Shown here piece by piece: positions 9,901 to 16,718 of a DNA stretch of 64,000 bases (its first letter is position 1; the number at the start of each line of letters is the position of its first letter). The notes beneath the pieces are model-generated. The model made no database searches. It was not told where the DNA came from and saw only the letters and a list, made by a program, of their open reading frames with translations. The stretch is from Microbacterium sp. LWO14-1.2 (GTDB lineage: Bacteria; Actinomycetota; Actinomycetes; Actinomycetales; Microbacteriaceae). The position numbers were made by a program, and so were the translations under genes. The stretch lies in assembly GCF_038397715.1 (NCBI RefSeq), contig NZ_CP151633.1, forward strand, positions 868,001 to 932,000. Direction: 5' to 3'.

Positions 9901-10027
9901 CGGACTCGACCTCGTTGATGCGGATGCCGGTTTCGGCGCCCGAGGCGGACAGGGGGACGGCGAGCAGGGCGGCGGCACCGAGCGCGCCGACCGTGATGAT
10001 CGCCGCCGCAGAACGCAGGCGGGACAT
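6929..10027 (-). CDS. Secreted lamin-tail-domain surface protein with LAXTG sorting signal
   Basis: A 1032-aa exported protein. Residues 1-30 form a signal peptide (MSRLRSAAAIITVGALGAAA...). Four lamin-tail (LTD) domains follow, each opening with an INE motif: INEVESDGG, INEVDSQPADW, INEIESNGD and INEIESDGG. A roughly 350-residue segment with repeated short strands (LGVLWAVCDDGCQG, GLFFVAVEDNGHVYAF) looks like a beta-propeller. A Gly/Asn/Pro-rich linker, an Ig-like domain and a C-terminal LAATG (999-1003), hydrophobic helix and RRRR tail complete it. LAXTG is the motif used by class E sortases in high-GC Gram-positives, so wall anchoring is inferred. A GGAG ribosome site sits just before the ATG; the frame is open further upstream only by chance, across the ABC genes. 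Its ligand is unknown. Confidence 0.8.
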   Translation of the reverse strand: MSRLRSAAAIITVGALGAAALLAVPLSASGAETGIRINEVESDGGIPGDWIEFLNTAETEVDLSGFVVKDNSDGNSYTFPQDTVVAAGAYLVIDQRDSGSGAGQFDFGLGKDDQVRLFDPLGALVDETSWTGHAVTTRGVRDVDGAVEWAVTAEATKGAENVFPSTEPVGGSLVINEVDSQPADWVEFYNPGDEALDISGYEIRDNSDDHRWQFLPGTSIAAGGFLVVDEASVGLVGGVEAPFREPIGIGSADRIRLFDAAGAMIDDTLPWTGHAAIDGDAAAATFARCPDGAGVFALAYATQGAPNSCVVPDVVINEIESNGDTTDWVEVLNTGSTPVDLSGWTVMDNDPVGHAAEATPLAAGTVLAPGAYLVFDQPTDFVFGLGNGDTVTLRDANGNTVDEHVYTAHAAGVLARCPDGTGDVVDIATSTKGLRNACGNPVRINEIESDGGTPGDWVELVNPTDSALDVSGLVVKDDDDAHAYAIPTGTTIVAGGYLVIEGADLGFGLGAGDAVRVFDGDLLVDSTSWGEGHAATTWGRCPDTTGVFGVTERATKGAANACAGEIAVSAWPGSPEVRVLDSAPTFLEDSSGLDVQETADGAVLWAVDNGEGRIFKLAVQADGSFATIPGWEAGKRVRFQKDAANPAAAGPDTEGITVDGDGLVYVASERDNSAKGVNLSTILKVDPEAAQGDLVAQQEWDLTSLLPAVGANLGMEAVQWVPDSALDGKLFDRNTGAAYDPTDYAGRGDGLFFVAVEDNGHVYAFALNDDGSATLVSEIAPGLAGVMALDYDSVLGVLWAVCDDGCQGRSAQITLNGTAQPGIAHFARPAGMPDINNEGFATAPASLAVNGQRPVWWFADGFASEALRTGTLPANVGGNPGGGNPGGGNPGANPGQTPPLPGTALTDGNRNGVTVNPSVARRGDRVTVSVGADRAGEGIAVWMYSDPVLLASGAASAAGTFTVTIPTDAPLGAHRIAIYTASGELVGWADIRITAGGALAATGAEAPTFGILLAIALLVAGAAAMRRRRQSA

Positions 10028-10164
10028 GGGTCTCCTGAAGGGATGCAGACGGGTGTCACCCCACACCACCGAATCCGCCTTGCCGCGCGGCATCCCCCTG
10101 GTGCACGGAGGGTGAACGCGGGGTTGCCATTGCGTCCGCGGGGACGGCCGCGCCCCGCGCCGCG

Positions 10165-11190
10165 TCAGGCGATGCGCGTACCGGGCGGCAGCGTCTTCGC
10201 GGGCGTGCGCGTGCGCGCCCACGCTCCGGCGAACAGCCCGCCGGCCAGCACGACCTGCACCCCGAGCCCCACGAACCAGCTGGGTACCGTCGAGTCGATG
10301 ATCTGCTTCGGGGTCGGGTACTGCGTGAACTCGGACTCGGAGTCGCACGGATTCCACCGCTGCTGCGGCGACTGCTGCGCGCTCCGCACGGCGTATTTGA
10401 TCTGCCCGAACATGTCGATCGGGTACCCCTGGACCGTGTAGTCGGTCGGTGTCGCGTCGGCCAGCACGACGAACGGGTTGGCCGCGAGAGCACCCCACAC
10501 GAGGTCGAAGCGGGGAACCTCGTAGGTGGTCGTCCCCGTGACCGTCTCGCACTGCGGCTGTCCCGACTCGTCGTAGGCGTACAGCTCCTCCTCCATCTGG
10601 GTCCGCACCGCCATCCCGCCGAGGCCGAACGCGATGACCGTTCCGAGCACCAGTCCCGCCACGACGAGGTACGTCGTCGCGACCGAGAACAGCGGGCGGG
10701 CGATGAGGCCGCTGAGCGCGACGCCGATCGTCGCGACGATGATGATCTCGGCGATGAGGACGAGCAGGGACACGAGCAGGGTGAGCGGGCTCGCGCCGCC
10801 GCCGAGCAGTCCGACGCCGAGGAACGGCACGGCCACGATGAGGAAGGCCCCGCCCGTCGCGACGGCGGCGAGCAGCTTGCCGAGCATGATGTCGCCGGTG
10901 GATGCCGCGGTGACCTGCACCGCGGCGAGTGTCGCTGCGTCGCGGTCTCCGTTGATGGCGTTGCCGCTCAGGGTCGGCGAGACGAGCACGACCAGGAGCA
11001 GCACCATGTTCACGACGATCGAGTACACGCCTGCACCGACGAAGTCGCCCCACGAGTACACGGCGAAGGCGAGGACGGTGACGCCGATCATGATGACGGC
11101 GAAGACGCCCAGCAGCACGTACCAGCCGACGCTGCGCAGCCGCTGGGTCAGCTCGAGGCGGGCGATGATGCCGATGTTCGTGAGGCTCAT
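10165..11190 (-). CDS. ABC transporter permease (ABC-2-like)
   Basis: A 341-aa membrane protein with a start at MSLTNIGIIARLELTQRLRS. About six hydrophobic segments are visible: residues near 22-45, 55-75, 100-125, 135-160, 165-190 and a last one around 310-328. A large extracytoplasmic loop (about 195-300) contains three cysteines. The domain SPTLSGNAINGDRDAATLAAVQVT is typical of ABC-2 permeases that act with one ATPase to export lipids, drugs or peptides. Its start overlaps the stop of the upstream ATPase by 4 nt (ATGA). The substrate cannot be read from sequence. Confidence 0.82.
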   Translation of the reverse strand: MSLTNIGIIARLELTQRLRSVGWYVLLGVFAVIMIGVTVLAFAVYSWGDFVGAGVYSIVVNMVLLLVVLVSPTLSGNAINGDRDAATLAAVQVTAASTGDIMLGKLLAAVATGGAFLIVAVPFLGVGLLGGGASPLTLLVSLLVLIAEIIIVATIGVALSGLIARPLFSVATTYLVVAGLVLGTVIAFGLGGMAVRTQMEEELYAYDESGQPQCETVTGTTTYEVPRFDLVWGALAANPFVVLADATPTDYTVQGYPIDMFGQIKYAVRSAQQSPQQRWNPCDSESEFTQYPTPKQIIDSTVPSWFVGLGVQVVLAGGLFAGAWARTRTPAKTLPPGTRIA

Positions 11191-12200
11191 GCTCCGACCT
11201 CCCGGTCCTCGGTGCCGCGAGCGGTGGGCATCCCTGGCGCGTCGCCCGACGGGGACGCGGGCGGGGCGGGCGGGCGTGTCGTCCCCTGATGCAGCTGCAG
11301 GAACGTGTGCTCGAGGACACTCTGCGCCGGGGCGTACTCCGCGACCCGCAATCCCGCCGCGACGAGCGCGTGCAGGGCCGACGCCGCCTGATCCTCGTCG
11401 GCGAATGCGGTGAGCACGGCTCCCCGGTCGACCCCGACGGACTCGACGGGGATGCCGAGCGCGGACGCGACCTGCCAGGCATGCGACGACTGTCTCGCCG
11501 CATCGGACCCGACCAGGCGGATCCGCCACGCGCGTGCGGTGGCCTCGGCCGGGGCGGCGTCGACGACCGTACCCGCGACGAGGAACACCGCGTCGTCCAC
11601 CACCTCCTCCAGCTCCGACAGGATATGGCTGGAGATCAGCACGGTGCGGCCGTCGGCCGCGAGCTGCCGGAGCAGCAGGCGCAGCTGGATGCGGGCTTCG
11701 GGGTCGAGACCCGAGGCCGGCTCGTCGAGCAGGAGCACCTGCGGATCGTGCACGAGAGCTCTGGCGAGGCCGAGCTTCTGCTTCTGGCCTCGCGACAGCA
11801 CCTTCGCGGGGGAATCGGCGAGGCCGACGAGGTCGACGATCCCGAGCAGCTCCTGCGCTCTCGCGGCCGCGTCGGCGGCCGTCATCCCGTACAGGCGACC
11901 GGTCGTCGTGATCGTCTCGCGGGCCGTGAGCGAGGGCCAGGCGCCCAGCGAATCCGGCATCCATCCGAGCAGGCGACGGGCGGCGAGCGGATCGACCGAG
12001 GGATCGACCCCCGCGATCCGGATCGTGCCCGCGTCCGGGGCGAGCAGCGAGGCGAGCATGAGCAGCAGCGTCGTCTTGCCCGCACCGTTCGGCCCGACCA
12101 GGCCCGTGACCCGCCCTGGCGCCGCTTCGAGGCTCGCGCCGCGGACGGCATGGACGGACCCGAAGGATCGGCTGACGTTGTCGACGACGATTCCGGTCAT
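11187..12200 (-). CDS. ABC transporter ATP-binding protein (exporter type)
   Basis: A 337-aa ATPase partner of the downstream permease. Walker A is GPNGAGKTTLL, the signature is LSRGQKQKLGLARAL (SRGQ rather than the common SGGQ) and Walker B is VLLLDEPASGLDP. The C-terminal 110 residues after the nucleotide-binding domain match the extension of exporter ATPases (CcmA/NatA-like). The start was placed at MTGIVVDNVSRSFG (12200) because homology begins there; a 30-codon longer frame back to 12290 has no family similarity. CACACT lies 6 nt before this ATG, a weak leaderless-type -10. The gap 12201-12386 contains an inverted repeat. Confidence 0.85.
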   Translation of the reverse strand: MTGIVVDNVSRSFGSVHAVRGASLEAAPGRVTGLVGPNGAGKTTLLLMLASLLAPDAGTIRIAGVDPSVDPLAARRLLGWMPDSLGAWPSLTARETITTTGRLYGMTAADAAARAQELLGIVDLVGLADSPAKVLSRGQKQKLGLARALVHDPQVLLLDEPASGLDPEARIQLRLLLRQLAADGRTVLISSHILSELEEVVDDAVFLVAGTVVDAAPAEATARAWRIRLVGSDAARQSSHAWQVASALGIPVESVGVDRGAVLTAFADEDQAASALHALVAAGLRVAEYAPAQSVLEHTFLQLHQGTTRPPAPPASPSGDAPGMPTARGTEDREVGA

Positions 12201-12290
12201 CGGGCCAGTGTGCCATCGGAAGTGCGCCTCGGCGGGGACGGCCGCCCCCGCGTGTTCGGGTCGCCGCTGAACTTCGGCGGCCTCTGTCAT

Positions 12291-12327
12291 GTTCTGCGGC
12301 CATTCCGCGGGGCAATGGCCGCAGAAC
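12291..12327. terminator. Perfect 14-bp inverted repeat downstream of the GDPD gene
   Basis: Arms GTTCTGCGGCCATT (12291-12304) and AATGGCCGCAGAAC (12314-12327) are separated by 9 nt. The repeat sits 60 bp after the glycerophosphodiesterase stop and 90 bp before the ABC ATPase start. It has no U-tract, so it may be a terminator or a protein-binding site. A partial third copy (TGGCCGCGGAAAC) follows at about 12333. Confidence 0.5.
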
Positions 12328-12386
12328 CTGCCACTGGCCGCGGAAACGGTGCCGTCGTCCAGGTCCGCGGCCCGCGCTGAGCCCCC

Positions 12387-13373
12387 TCAGTCGCGGAAGA
12401 AGGCGACCCCCAGGTCGGGGTGGTCCACGAAGACGCCGTCGACACCGCTGCGGGCGATGACGCCCCACTCGGCCTCGTAGTCGCCGAAGGCGTCCTTTCC
12501 GCCCTGGCCCCGGAACTCGGCAGCCAGGAAGCGGTTCTCGGGACGGCACGTCCAGGTGAAGACCCTCAGGCCCGTGGCGTGCGCGTCGGCGACGATCGTG
12601 TTGCCCCGCGCCAGCAGCATCTTCTTGTCGACGCTGATTCCGTCGACGGATCCGACCAGCTCGTCGAGCCCCTTCGGCTCGACCGTCGCCTTGTACGTCC
12701 GCGCGCGGGTGCCGAGCGCGGCGAACTGGTCGTAGGGGCGTCCGCCCGCCTCGATCAGGTACACGTACGAGGCGGGGATGCCGAGGTCCCGCAGCTCGCC
12801 CAGCACAGTGGACTCGAACGACTCGACGATGAGCGGCAGCGCGCCCTCGCCCCAGCCTGCCGACCGCAGCTCCGCGGCGATGAGCGGCGCGAGCGGCATC
12901 CCGATGCTCGCGAAGTAGGTCGCGTGCTTCACCTCGAGCACCACGCCGATCTCGCGGCCGTGCTCGATCGAGCCCTCGCGCACGATGTCGAGCACGTCGA
13001 CGAGCCGCAGGATCGCCTGCGCGCCGTCGAAGCTCGCGCTCGAGAGGCGCACGTCGGGGAGGCGTTCACGGCTGCGCAGCGTCGACAGCTCCTCCCATGT
13101 GAAGTCCTCGGTGAACCAGCCGGTCAGCGCCTCGCCGTCGACCCGCTTGGTCGTCTTGCGGTCGGCGAACTCCGGATGCTGCGCCACGTCCGTCGTGCCG
13201 GAGATCTCGTTCTCGTGGCGGACGACGAGCACGCCGTCCTTCGTGGCCACGACGTCGGGTTCGACCGCATCCACCCCCATCGCGAGCGCGAGCTCGTACG
13301 AGGACCGCGTGTGCTCCGGTCGGTAGCCGGGGGCACCGCGATGCCCGATGACGAGGGGGGATTTCCTGGGCAC
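12387..13373 (-). CDS. Glycerophosphodiester phosphodiesterase
   Basis: A 328-aa enzyme of the GDPD family, which hydrolyses deacylated phospholipids (glycerophosphodiesters) to glycerol-3-phosphate and an alcohol. VIGHRGAPGYRPEHT near the N-terminus holds the HRG catalytic motif. VDAVEPDVVATKDGVLVVRHE supplies the EPD metal ligands and the second histidine. It has no signal peptide, so it is probably cytoplasmic. The GTG at 13373 was chosen because a TACGCT box lies exactly 6 nt upstream and homology starts at once; a longer frame exists but reads across the divergent promoter region. It is divergent from the Bax-inhibitor-like gene. Confidence 0.88.
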   Translation of the reverse strand: MPRKSPLVIGHRGAPGYRPEHTRSSYELALAMGVDAVEPDVVATKDGVLVVRHENEISGTTDVAQHPEFADRKTTKRVDGEALTGWFTEDFTWEELSTLRSRERLPDVRLSSASFDGAQAILRLVDVLDIVREGSIEHGREIGVVLEVKHATYFASIGMPLAPLIAAELRSAGWGEGALPLIVESFESTVLGELRDLGIPASYVYLIEAGGRPYDQFAALGTRARTYKATVEPKGLDELVGSVDGISVDKKMLLARGNTIVADAHATGLRVFTWTCRPENRFLAAEFRGQGGKDAFGDYEAEWGVIARSGVDGVFVDHPDLGVAFFRD

Positions 13374-13379
13374 GCTCTC

Positions 13380-13385
13380 AGCGTA
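13380..13385 (-). promoter_or_regulatory. Putative leaderless -10 box of the GDPD gene
   Basis: Minus-strand TACGCT ends 6 nt before the GTG at 13373. This matches the spacing in the other leaderless candidates and decides the start. Confidence 0.45.
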
Positions 13386-13460
13386 GAACACGCGCGCGAC
13401 ACGCCAGGGCGGGTATCGTGGAGGAAAGCGACCTACAACCCCTTTGGAGTGAGGCCCACC

Positions 13461-14390
13461 ATGAGCAATTTCGCTTTCAACAACCCGGCGTTCCAGCAGC
13501 AGGATCCGCGGAACGTCGCGACCTACCCCGGGGCTCCGCAGGGCGCTCAGGGTGCGCAGGCCGCCTCGTTCCAGCACGGGACGATGGATGCCGCCGCGAA
13601 CGCGCAGCTGGAGGGCATGTACGCCGCTCCGCCGGCCGGCGCCATCGAGACCGACCGCATGTCTGTCGAGGACACGGTGTGGAAGACCGCCGGTCTCTTC
13701 GCGATCCTCCTCGTCACGGCAGCCGTCGGCTGGTTCGTGACTCTCGGCGGCGTCAGCGCACCGGTGCAGAACCCGTACGACCAGTTCCAGCCGAACATGC
13801 TGCCGTGGATCGTCGGCGCCCTCGGCGGCTTCGTTCTCGCCATGGTGATCTCGTTCACCTCGCGCAAGAAGGTCCGTCCCGCGCTGATCTTCGCGTACGC
13901 GGCCTTCGAGGGTCTCTTCATCGGAGGCATCTCGGCGTTCTTCGAGGTCCTGTACCCGGGCATCGTCTTCCAGGCCACGCTCGCCACGGTCTCGGTCGTC
14001 GGCGTGACCCTCGCGCTCTTCGCGAGCGGCAAGATCCGCGCGACGAAGAAGGCCACGAAGATCTTCATGATCGCGCTGGTCGGCTACCTCGTCTTCTCGC
14101 TCATCAACGTCATCCTGACCTGGACCGGCGTGCTGGGTGAAGGCGCGGCGTTCGGTCTGCTGAGCAAGGTCGAGATCCTCGGCATCCCGCTCGGTGTCAT
14201 CATCGGCGTCCTCGTCGTCATCATGGCCGCGTACTCGCTGGTGCTCGACTTCGACCAGATCCAGCAGGGCGTGCGCAACGGCGCTCCCCGCAAGTACGGC
14301 TGGCTCGGCGCCTTCGGCATCATGGTCACGGTCGTCTGGCTCTACGTCGAGATCCTGCGCATCATCGCGATCGTCCGCGGCAACAACTGA
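13461..14390 (+). CDS. Bax inhibitor-1/YccA-family membrane protein
   Basis: A 309-aa integral membrane protein. Residues 1-75 are a polar, Gln/Ala-rich cytoplasmic tail (MSNFAFNNPAFQQQDPRN...). Seven hydrophobic segments follow from about residue 77 to the end, including LFIGGISAFFEVLYPGIVFQ and LGVIIGVLVVIMAAYSLVLDFDQIQQGV. The last helix pair with the conserved aspartates (DFDQI) is the Bax1-I signature, which in the bacterial homologue BsYetJ senses pH for calcium leak. A calcium-leak role here is by homology only. GGAGTGAGG lies upstream of the ATG, and a strong terminator follows 15 bp after the stop. Confidence 0.88.
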   Translation: MSNFAFNNPAFQQQDPRNVATYPGAPQGAQGAQAASFQHGTMDAAANAQLEGMYAAPPAGAIETDRMSVEDTVWKTAGLFAILLVTAAVGWFVTLGGVSAPVQNPYDQFQPNMLPWIVGALGGFVLAMVISFTSRKKVRPALIFAYAAFEGLFIGGISAFFEVLYPGIVFQATLATVSVVGVTLALFASGKIRATKKATKIFMIALVGYLVFSLINVILTWTGVLGEGAAFGLLSKVEILGIPLGVIIGVLVVIMAAYSLVLDFDQIQQGVRNGAPRKYGWLGAFGIMVTVVWLYVEILRIIAIVRGNN

Positions 14391-14405
14391 CCGCTGCGCT
14401 CCACG

Positions 14406-14438
14406 AAAGGCCCGCTTCCCCAGGGAGGCGGGCCTTTT
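14406..14438 (+). terminator. Rho-independent terminator after the YccA-family gene
   Basis: Stem AAAGGCCCGC (14406-14415) pairs with GCGGGCCTTT (14428-14437), followed by T residues. It lies 15 nt after the stop codon. Confidence 0.85.
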
Positions 14439-14507
14439 GCCATATCCGAACCGGAGAACGCAAGGGGTTGCAGGGATTTCCCAGCAAAGGCACGCTGGTT
14501 AACACGA

Positions 14508-14527
14508 AGCCCCGGCACCCCGGGGCT
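14508..14527 (+). other. Short GC hairpin in the glsB-like leader
   Basis: AGCCCCGG (14508-14515) pairs with CCGGGGCT (14520-14527) around a 4-nt loop, 21 nt before the next ATG. It could be a leader structure or a secondary terminator of the upstream gene. Nothing else is seen in 14440-14548. Confidence 0.4.
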
Positions 14528-14548
14528 CCCGATTTATAGGAGCTGACC

Positions 14549-14821
14549 ATGAGTTTTCTCGGCTTTCTTCTTCTCGGCCTCATCGCCGGAGCCATCGCCA
14601 AGCTGATCCTTCCGGGTAAGCAGGGTGGCGGCTGGTTCGTGACCCTTCTGCTCGGCGTCGTCGGAGCTCTGCTCGGCGGCTGGCTCGGTTCCGTGATCCT
14701 GAACCGCCCGCTCACGGAGTTCTGGGACCTCGGCACGTGGCTCCTCGCCATCGGCGGATCCATCATCGTTCTGCTGATCTACGGCCTCATCGCCGGACGC
14801 GGCAGCAAGTCGCGCGCCTGA
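14549..14821 (+). CDS. GlsB/YeaQ/YmgE-family stress-associated membrane protein
   Basis: A 90-aa protein with three hydrophobic segments, at residues 2-20, 29-48 and 64-83. GAIAKLILPGKQGGGWFVTL and LGVVGALLGGWLGSVI are the glycine-rich family signature (transglycosylase-associated protein). Homologues are induced by envelope or acid stress, but the molecular function is unknown. AGGAGCTGACC immediately precedes the ATG. A 16-bp stem terminator follows and is shared with the convergent sigma factor gene. Confidence 0.88.
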   Translation: MSFLGFLLLGLIAGAIAKLILPGKQGGGWFVTLLLGVVGALLGGWLGSVILNRPLTEFWDLGTWLLAIGGSIIVLLIYGLIAGRGSKSRA

Positions 14822-14845
14822 CACCCGCCGCGCACGCGGTGGCGC

Positions 14846-14881
14846 AGAGAACCCCCTCGGATCGCTCCGAGGGGGTTCTCT
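14846..14881. terminator. Bidirectional terminator, 16-bp perfect stem
   Basis: AGAGAACCCCCTCGGA (14846-14861) pairs with its complement at 14866-14881 around a TCGC loop. It lies between the convergent GlsB-like and ECF sigma genes and can serve both. Confidence 0.85.
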
Positions 14882-14886
14882 CTTGT

Positions 14887-16179
14887 TCAGGCCCCTGTCG
14901 CCTTGGCCTCGAGCAGCGCTCGTTCCCGGTCGTTGCCGGCGAGAGAGGCAGCGGTCGCGAACTCGCTGCGCGCCTCATCGACCCGTCCGAGACGCAGCAG
15001 CAGCTCGGCACGTGTCGCCGGCAGCAGGTGGTAACCCCGCAGGGCTCCGGATGCCGCGAGTTCGTCGATGATGCGGAGGGCCGATGCCGGCCCCGTGGCC
15101 ATCGCGACGGCCGCCGCCCGGTTGAGCTCGACGACGGGCGACGGCGCTATGCGCCCGAGCGCCTCGTAGAGCAGCACGATGCGCTCCCAATCGGTCTCCT
15201 CGACCGACGGCGCGACCGCGTGGCACTCCGCGATCGCGGCCTGCAGCCCGTACGCGCCGCGTCCGGTTCCCCGAGAGTCGGCCGTCGCCAGCGCGGCTCT
15301 CCCCCGCGCGATGCGGCCGCGGTCCCAGCGACGGCGATCCTGATCGGCGAGCAGCACGGGGTCGCCGTTCCTGTCGACGCGCGCAGGGAAGCGCGCTGCG
15401 GTGAGCTCCATGAGCGCCAGCAGGCTGTGCACCTCGCGCTCCGCGGGCATCAGGGCGGCGAGCACGCGGGTCAGCCGGATGGCCTCGGCGCTGAGCTCCG
15501 GACGCATCCAGTCCGCGCCGCTCGACGCCGAGTGCCCCTCGTTGAAGACGAGGTACAGCACGCCGAGGATCGCTCCGAGACGCGCGGCATGCTCTTCCCG
15601 AGGCGGCACCTCGAACGGCACGCCGGCTGCCGCGAGGGTCTTCTTCGCCCGCACGATGCGCTGCTGCACGGTGGCTGTCGGCACGAGGAACGCGCGGGCG
15701 ATCTCCTCGCTCGACAGGCCGCCGACGACGCGCAGGGTGAGGGCAACCTGCGCCTCCCGCGACAGTACGGGGTGGCACGAGATGAAGATCAGCCGCAGCA
15801 CGTCGTCGTCGACGGCATCCGGGTCCCACGGCGGGGCGTCCGCCGCCTCCGCCTGCTCGCGCTCGAGGTCGTGCGCGATGACCGCGATCCGGTCGTCGAG
15901 TCGTTCACGGCGCCGCCAGCCGTCGACCGCCTTGCGCTTCGCGACCGCCGTGAGCCAGGCCGCACCGTTGCGCGGCACCCCTTCACGCGGCCACTGCTGC
16001 AGCGCATCCACCAGGGCCTCCTGGGCGAGGTCCTCGGCGAGACCGAAGTCGCCGACCAGACGGGTGAGCGTGGCCACGATCTTCGCCGACTCGATGCGCC
16101 ACACCGCGGCGACGGCGCGCTCTGCTGCGTCTCTGTCGTGAGCCGAGCGCGCCGTCTCGCTGTCGTCGGGGACGGTCAT
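14887..16179 (-). CDS. ECF sigma factor with C-terminal helical extension (ECF42 type)
   Basis: A 430-aa RNA polymerase sigma factor. Sigma-2 covers about residues 10-95 (RLVGDFGLAEDLAQEALVDALQQWP) and sigma-4 about 125-185 (LTLRVVGGLSSEEIARAFLV, helix-turn-helix TATVQQRIVRAKK). About 230 further residues form a helical, TPR-like/DUF6596 extension. This long architecture plus a DGPF/YCII neighbour defines the ECF42 group, which lacks a classical anti-sigma factor; the extension is thought to be regulatory. The ATG lies 1 nt after the stop of the DGPF gene, so the two are cotranscribed. A promoter matching the ECF42 consensus precedes the operon, implying autoregulation. Confidence 0.9.
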   Translation of the reverse strand: MTVPDDSETARSAHDRDAAERAVAAVWRIESAKIVATLTRLVGDFGLAEDLAQEALVDALQQWPREGVPRNGAAWLTAVAKRKAVDGWRRRERLDDRIAVIAHDLEREQAEAADAPPWDPDAVDDDVLRLIFISCHPVLSREAQVALTLRVVGGLSSEEIARAFLVPTATVQQRIVRAKKTLAAAGVPFEVPPREEHAARLGAILGVLYLVFNEGHSASSGADWMRPELSAEAIRLTRVLAALMPAEREVHSLLALMELTAARFPARVDRNGDPVLLADQDRRRWDRGRIARGRAALATADSRGTGRGAYGLQAAIAECHAVAPSVEETDWERIVLLYEALGRIAPSPVVELNRAAAVAMATGPASALRIIDELAASGALRGYHLLPATRAELLLRLGRVDEARSEFATAASLAGNDRERALLEAKATGA

Positions 16180-16180
16180 G

Positions 16181-16606
16181 TCACTGATCGGCGCGCTGCG
16201 CCTGCTCCTGCCGCCAGCCCTCTTCCTTCTCGATCCACTCGTTGTCTGCCGGGAAGTCGGAGGCGTCGGTCACGCGACGCACCTCGAGGAACGAACCCTT
16301 GCCGAGAGGCGCGCGGCGAGCCCACTCGGCGGCCTCCTCACGGCTCGACACCTCGAGGATCCAGAAGCCGTTGAACAGCTCCTTGGTCTCGCCGTAGGGG
16401 CCGTCGGTCACGAGCGGCGTCTCGCTGCTGAAGTCGACGACGAAGCCCTCGGCGGCATCCGTCAGCCCCTCGCCCGCCGCGAGCACGCCCGCCTTCATCA
16501 TGGACTCGTTGTAGGCGCCCATGGCCGCGATGACCTGCTCGAACGGCATCTCCTTGTACGCCTCGACGGCCTCGTCGGTCGCGCGCATGATCAGCATGTA
16601 CTTCAT
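16181..16606 (-). CDS. DGPF/YCII-related protein, ECF42 partner
   Basis: A 141-aa soluble protein with a dimeric alpha-beta barrel-like (YCII) fold. It contains MKYMLIMRAT at the start, TDGPYGETKELFNGFWILEV (the DGPF-type motif, here DGPY) and AAEWARRAPLGKGSFLEVR. The start at 16606 is supported by AGGAG 8 nt upstream; the frame to 16648 is not. It is the first gene of a two-gene operon with the ECF42 sigma factor. In this family the DGPF proteins are the usual regulon members, with no established enzymatic activity. Confidence 0.88.
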   Translation of the reverse strand: MKYMLIMRATDEAVEAYKEMPFEQVIAAMGAYNESMMKAGVLAAGEGLTDAAEGFVVDFSSETPLVTDGPYGETKELFNGFWILEVSSREEAAEWARRAPLGKGSFLEVRRVTDASDFPADNEWIEKEEGWRQEQAQRADQ

Positions 16607-16652
16607 GATGTTCTCCTGTTCGGTGAGGCCGGGATTCGACCCTCTCATTGAA

Positions 16653-16682
16653 GACGTCGAACGGGAACGACGCGGATCGACA
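16653..16682 (-). promoter_or_regulatory. ECF42-type autoregulatory promoter
   Basis: On the minus strand, -35 TGTCGA (16677-16682) is followed by a 17-nt spacer and CGACGTC (16653-16659). This agrees with the TGTCGA / CGA-TC bipartite motif described for ECF42 promoters. It is 46 nt upstream of the DGPF ATG, leaving room for a leader with the AGGAG site. Confidence 0.65.
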
Positions 16683-16718
16683 TCGCTCCGGGATTTTCTC
16701 GAACTTTCTCCGCGGAGG

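Noticed and set aside
9400..10441. Plus-strand frame over the LTD gene and ABC permease (8801-10441)
   Set aside because: It runs antisense to two real genes and has no domain features.
10028..11503. N-terminal extension of the LTD protein frame
   Set aside because: The open frame crosses two genes of the ABC exporter in another frame. The signal peptide and a ribosome site fix the start at 10027.
12201..12290. 30-codon extension of the ABC ATPase
   Set aside because: It has no homology to ABC proteins and overlaps the inverted-repeat region; the fold begins at MTGIVVDNVSR.
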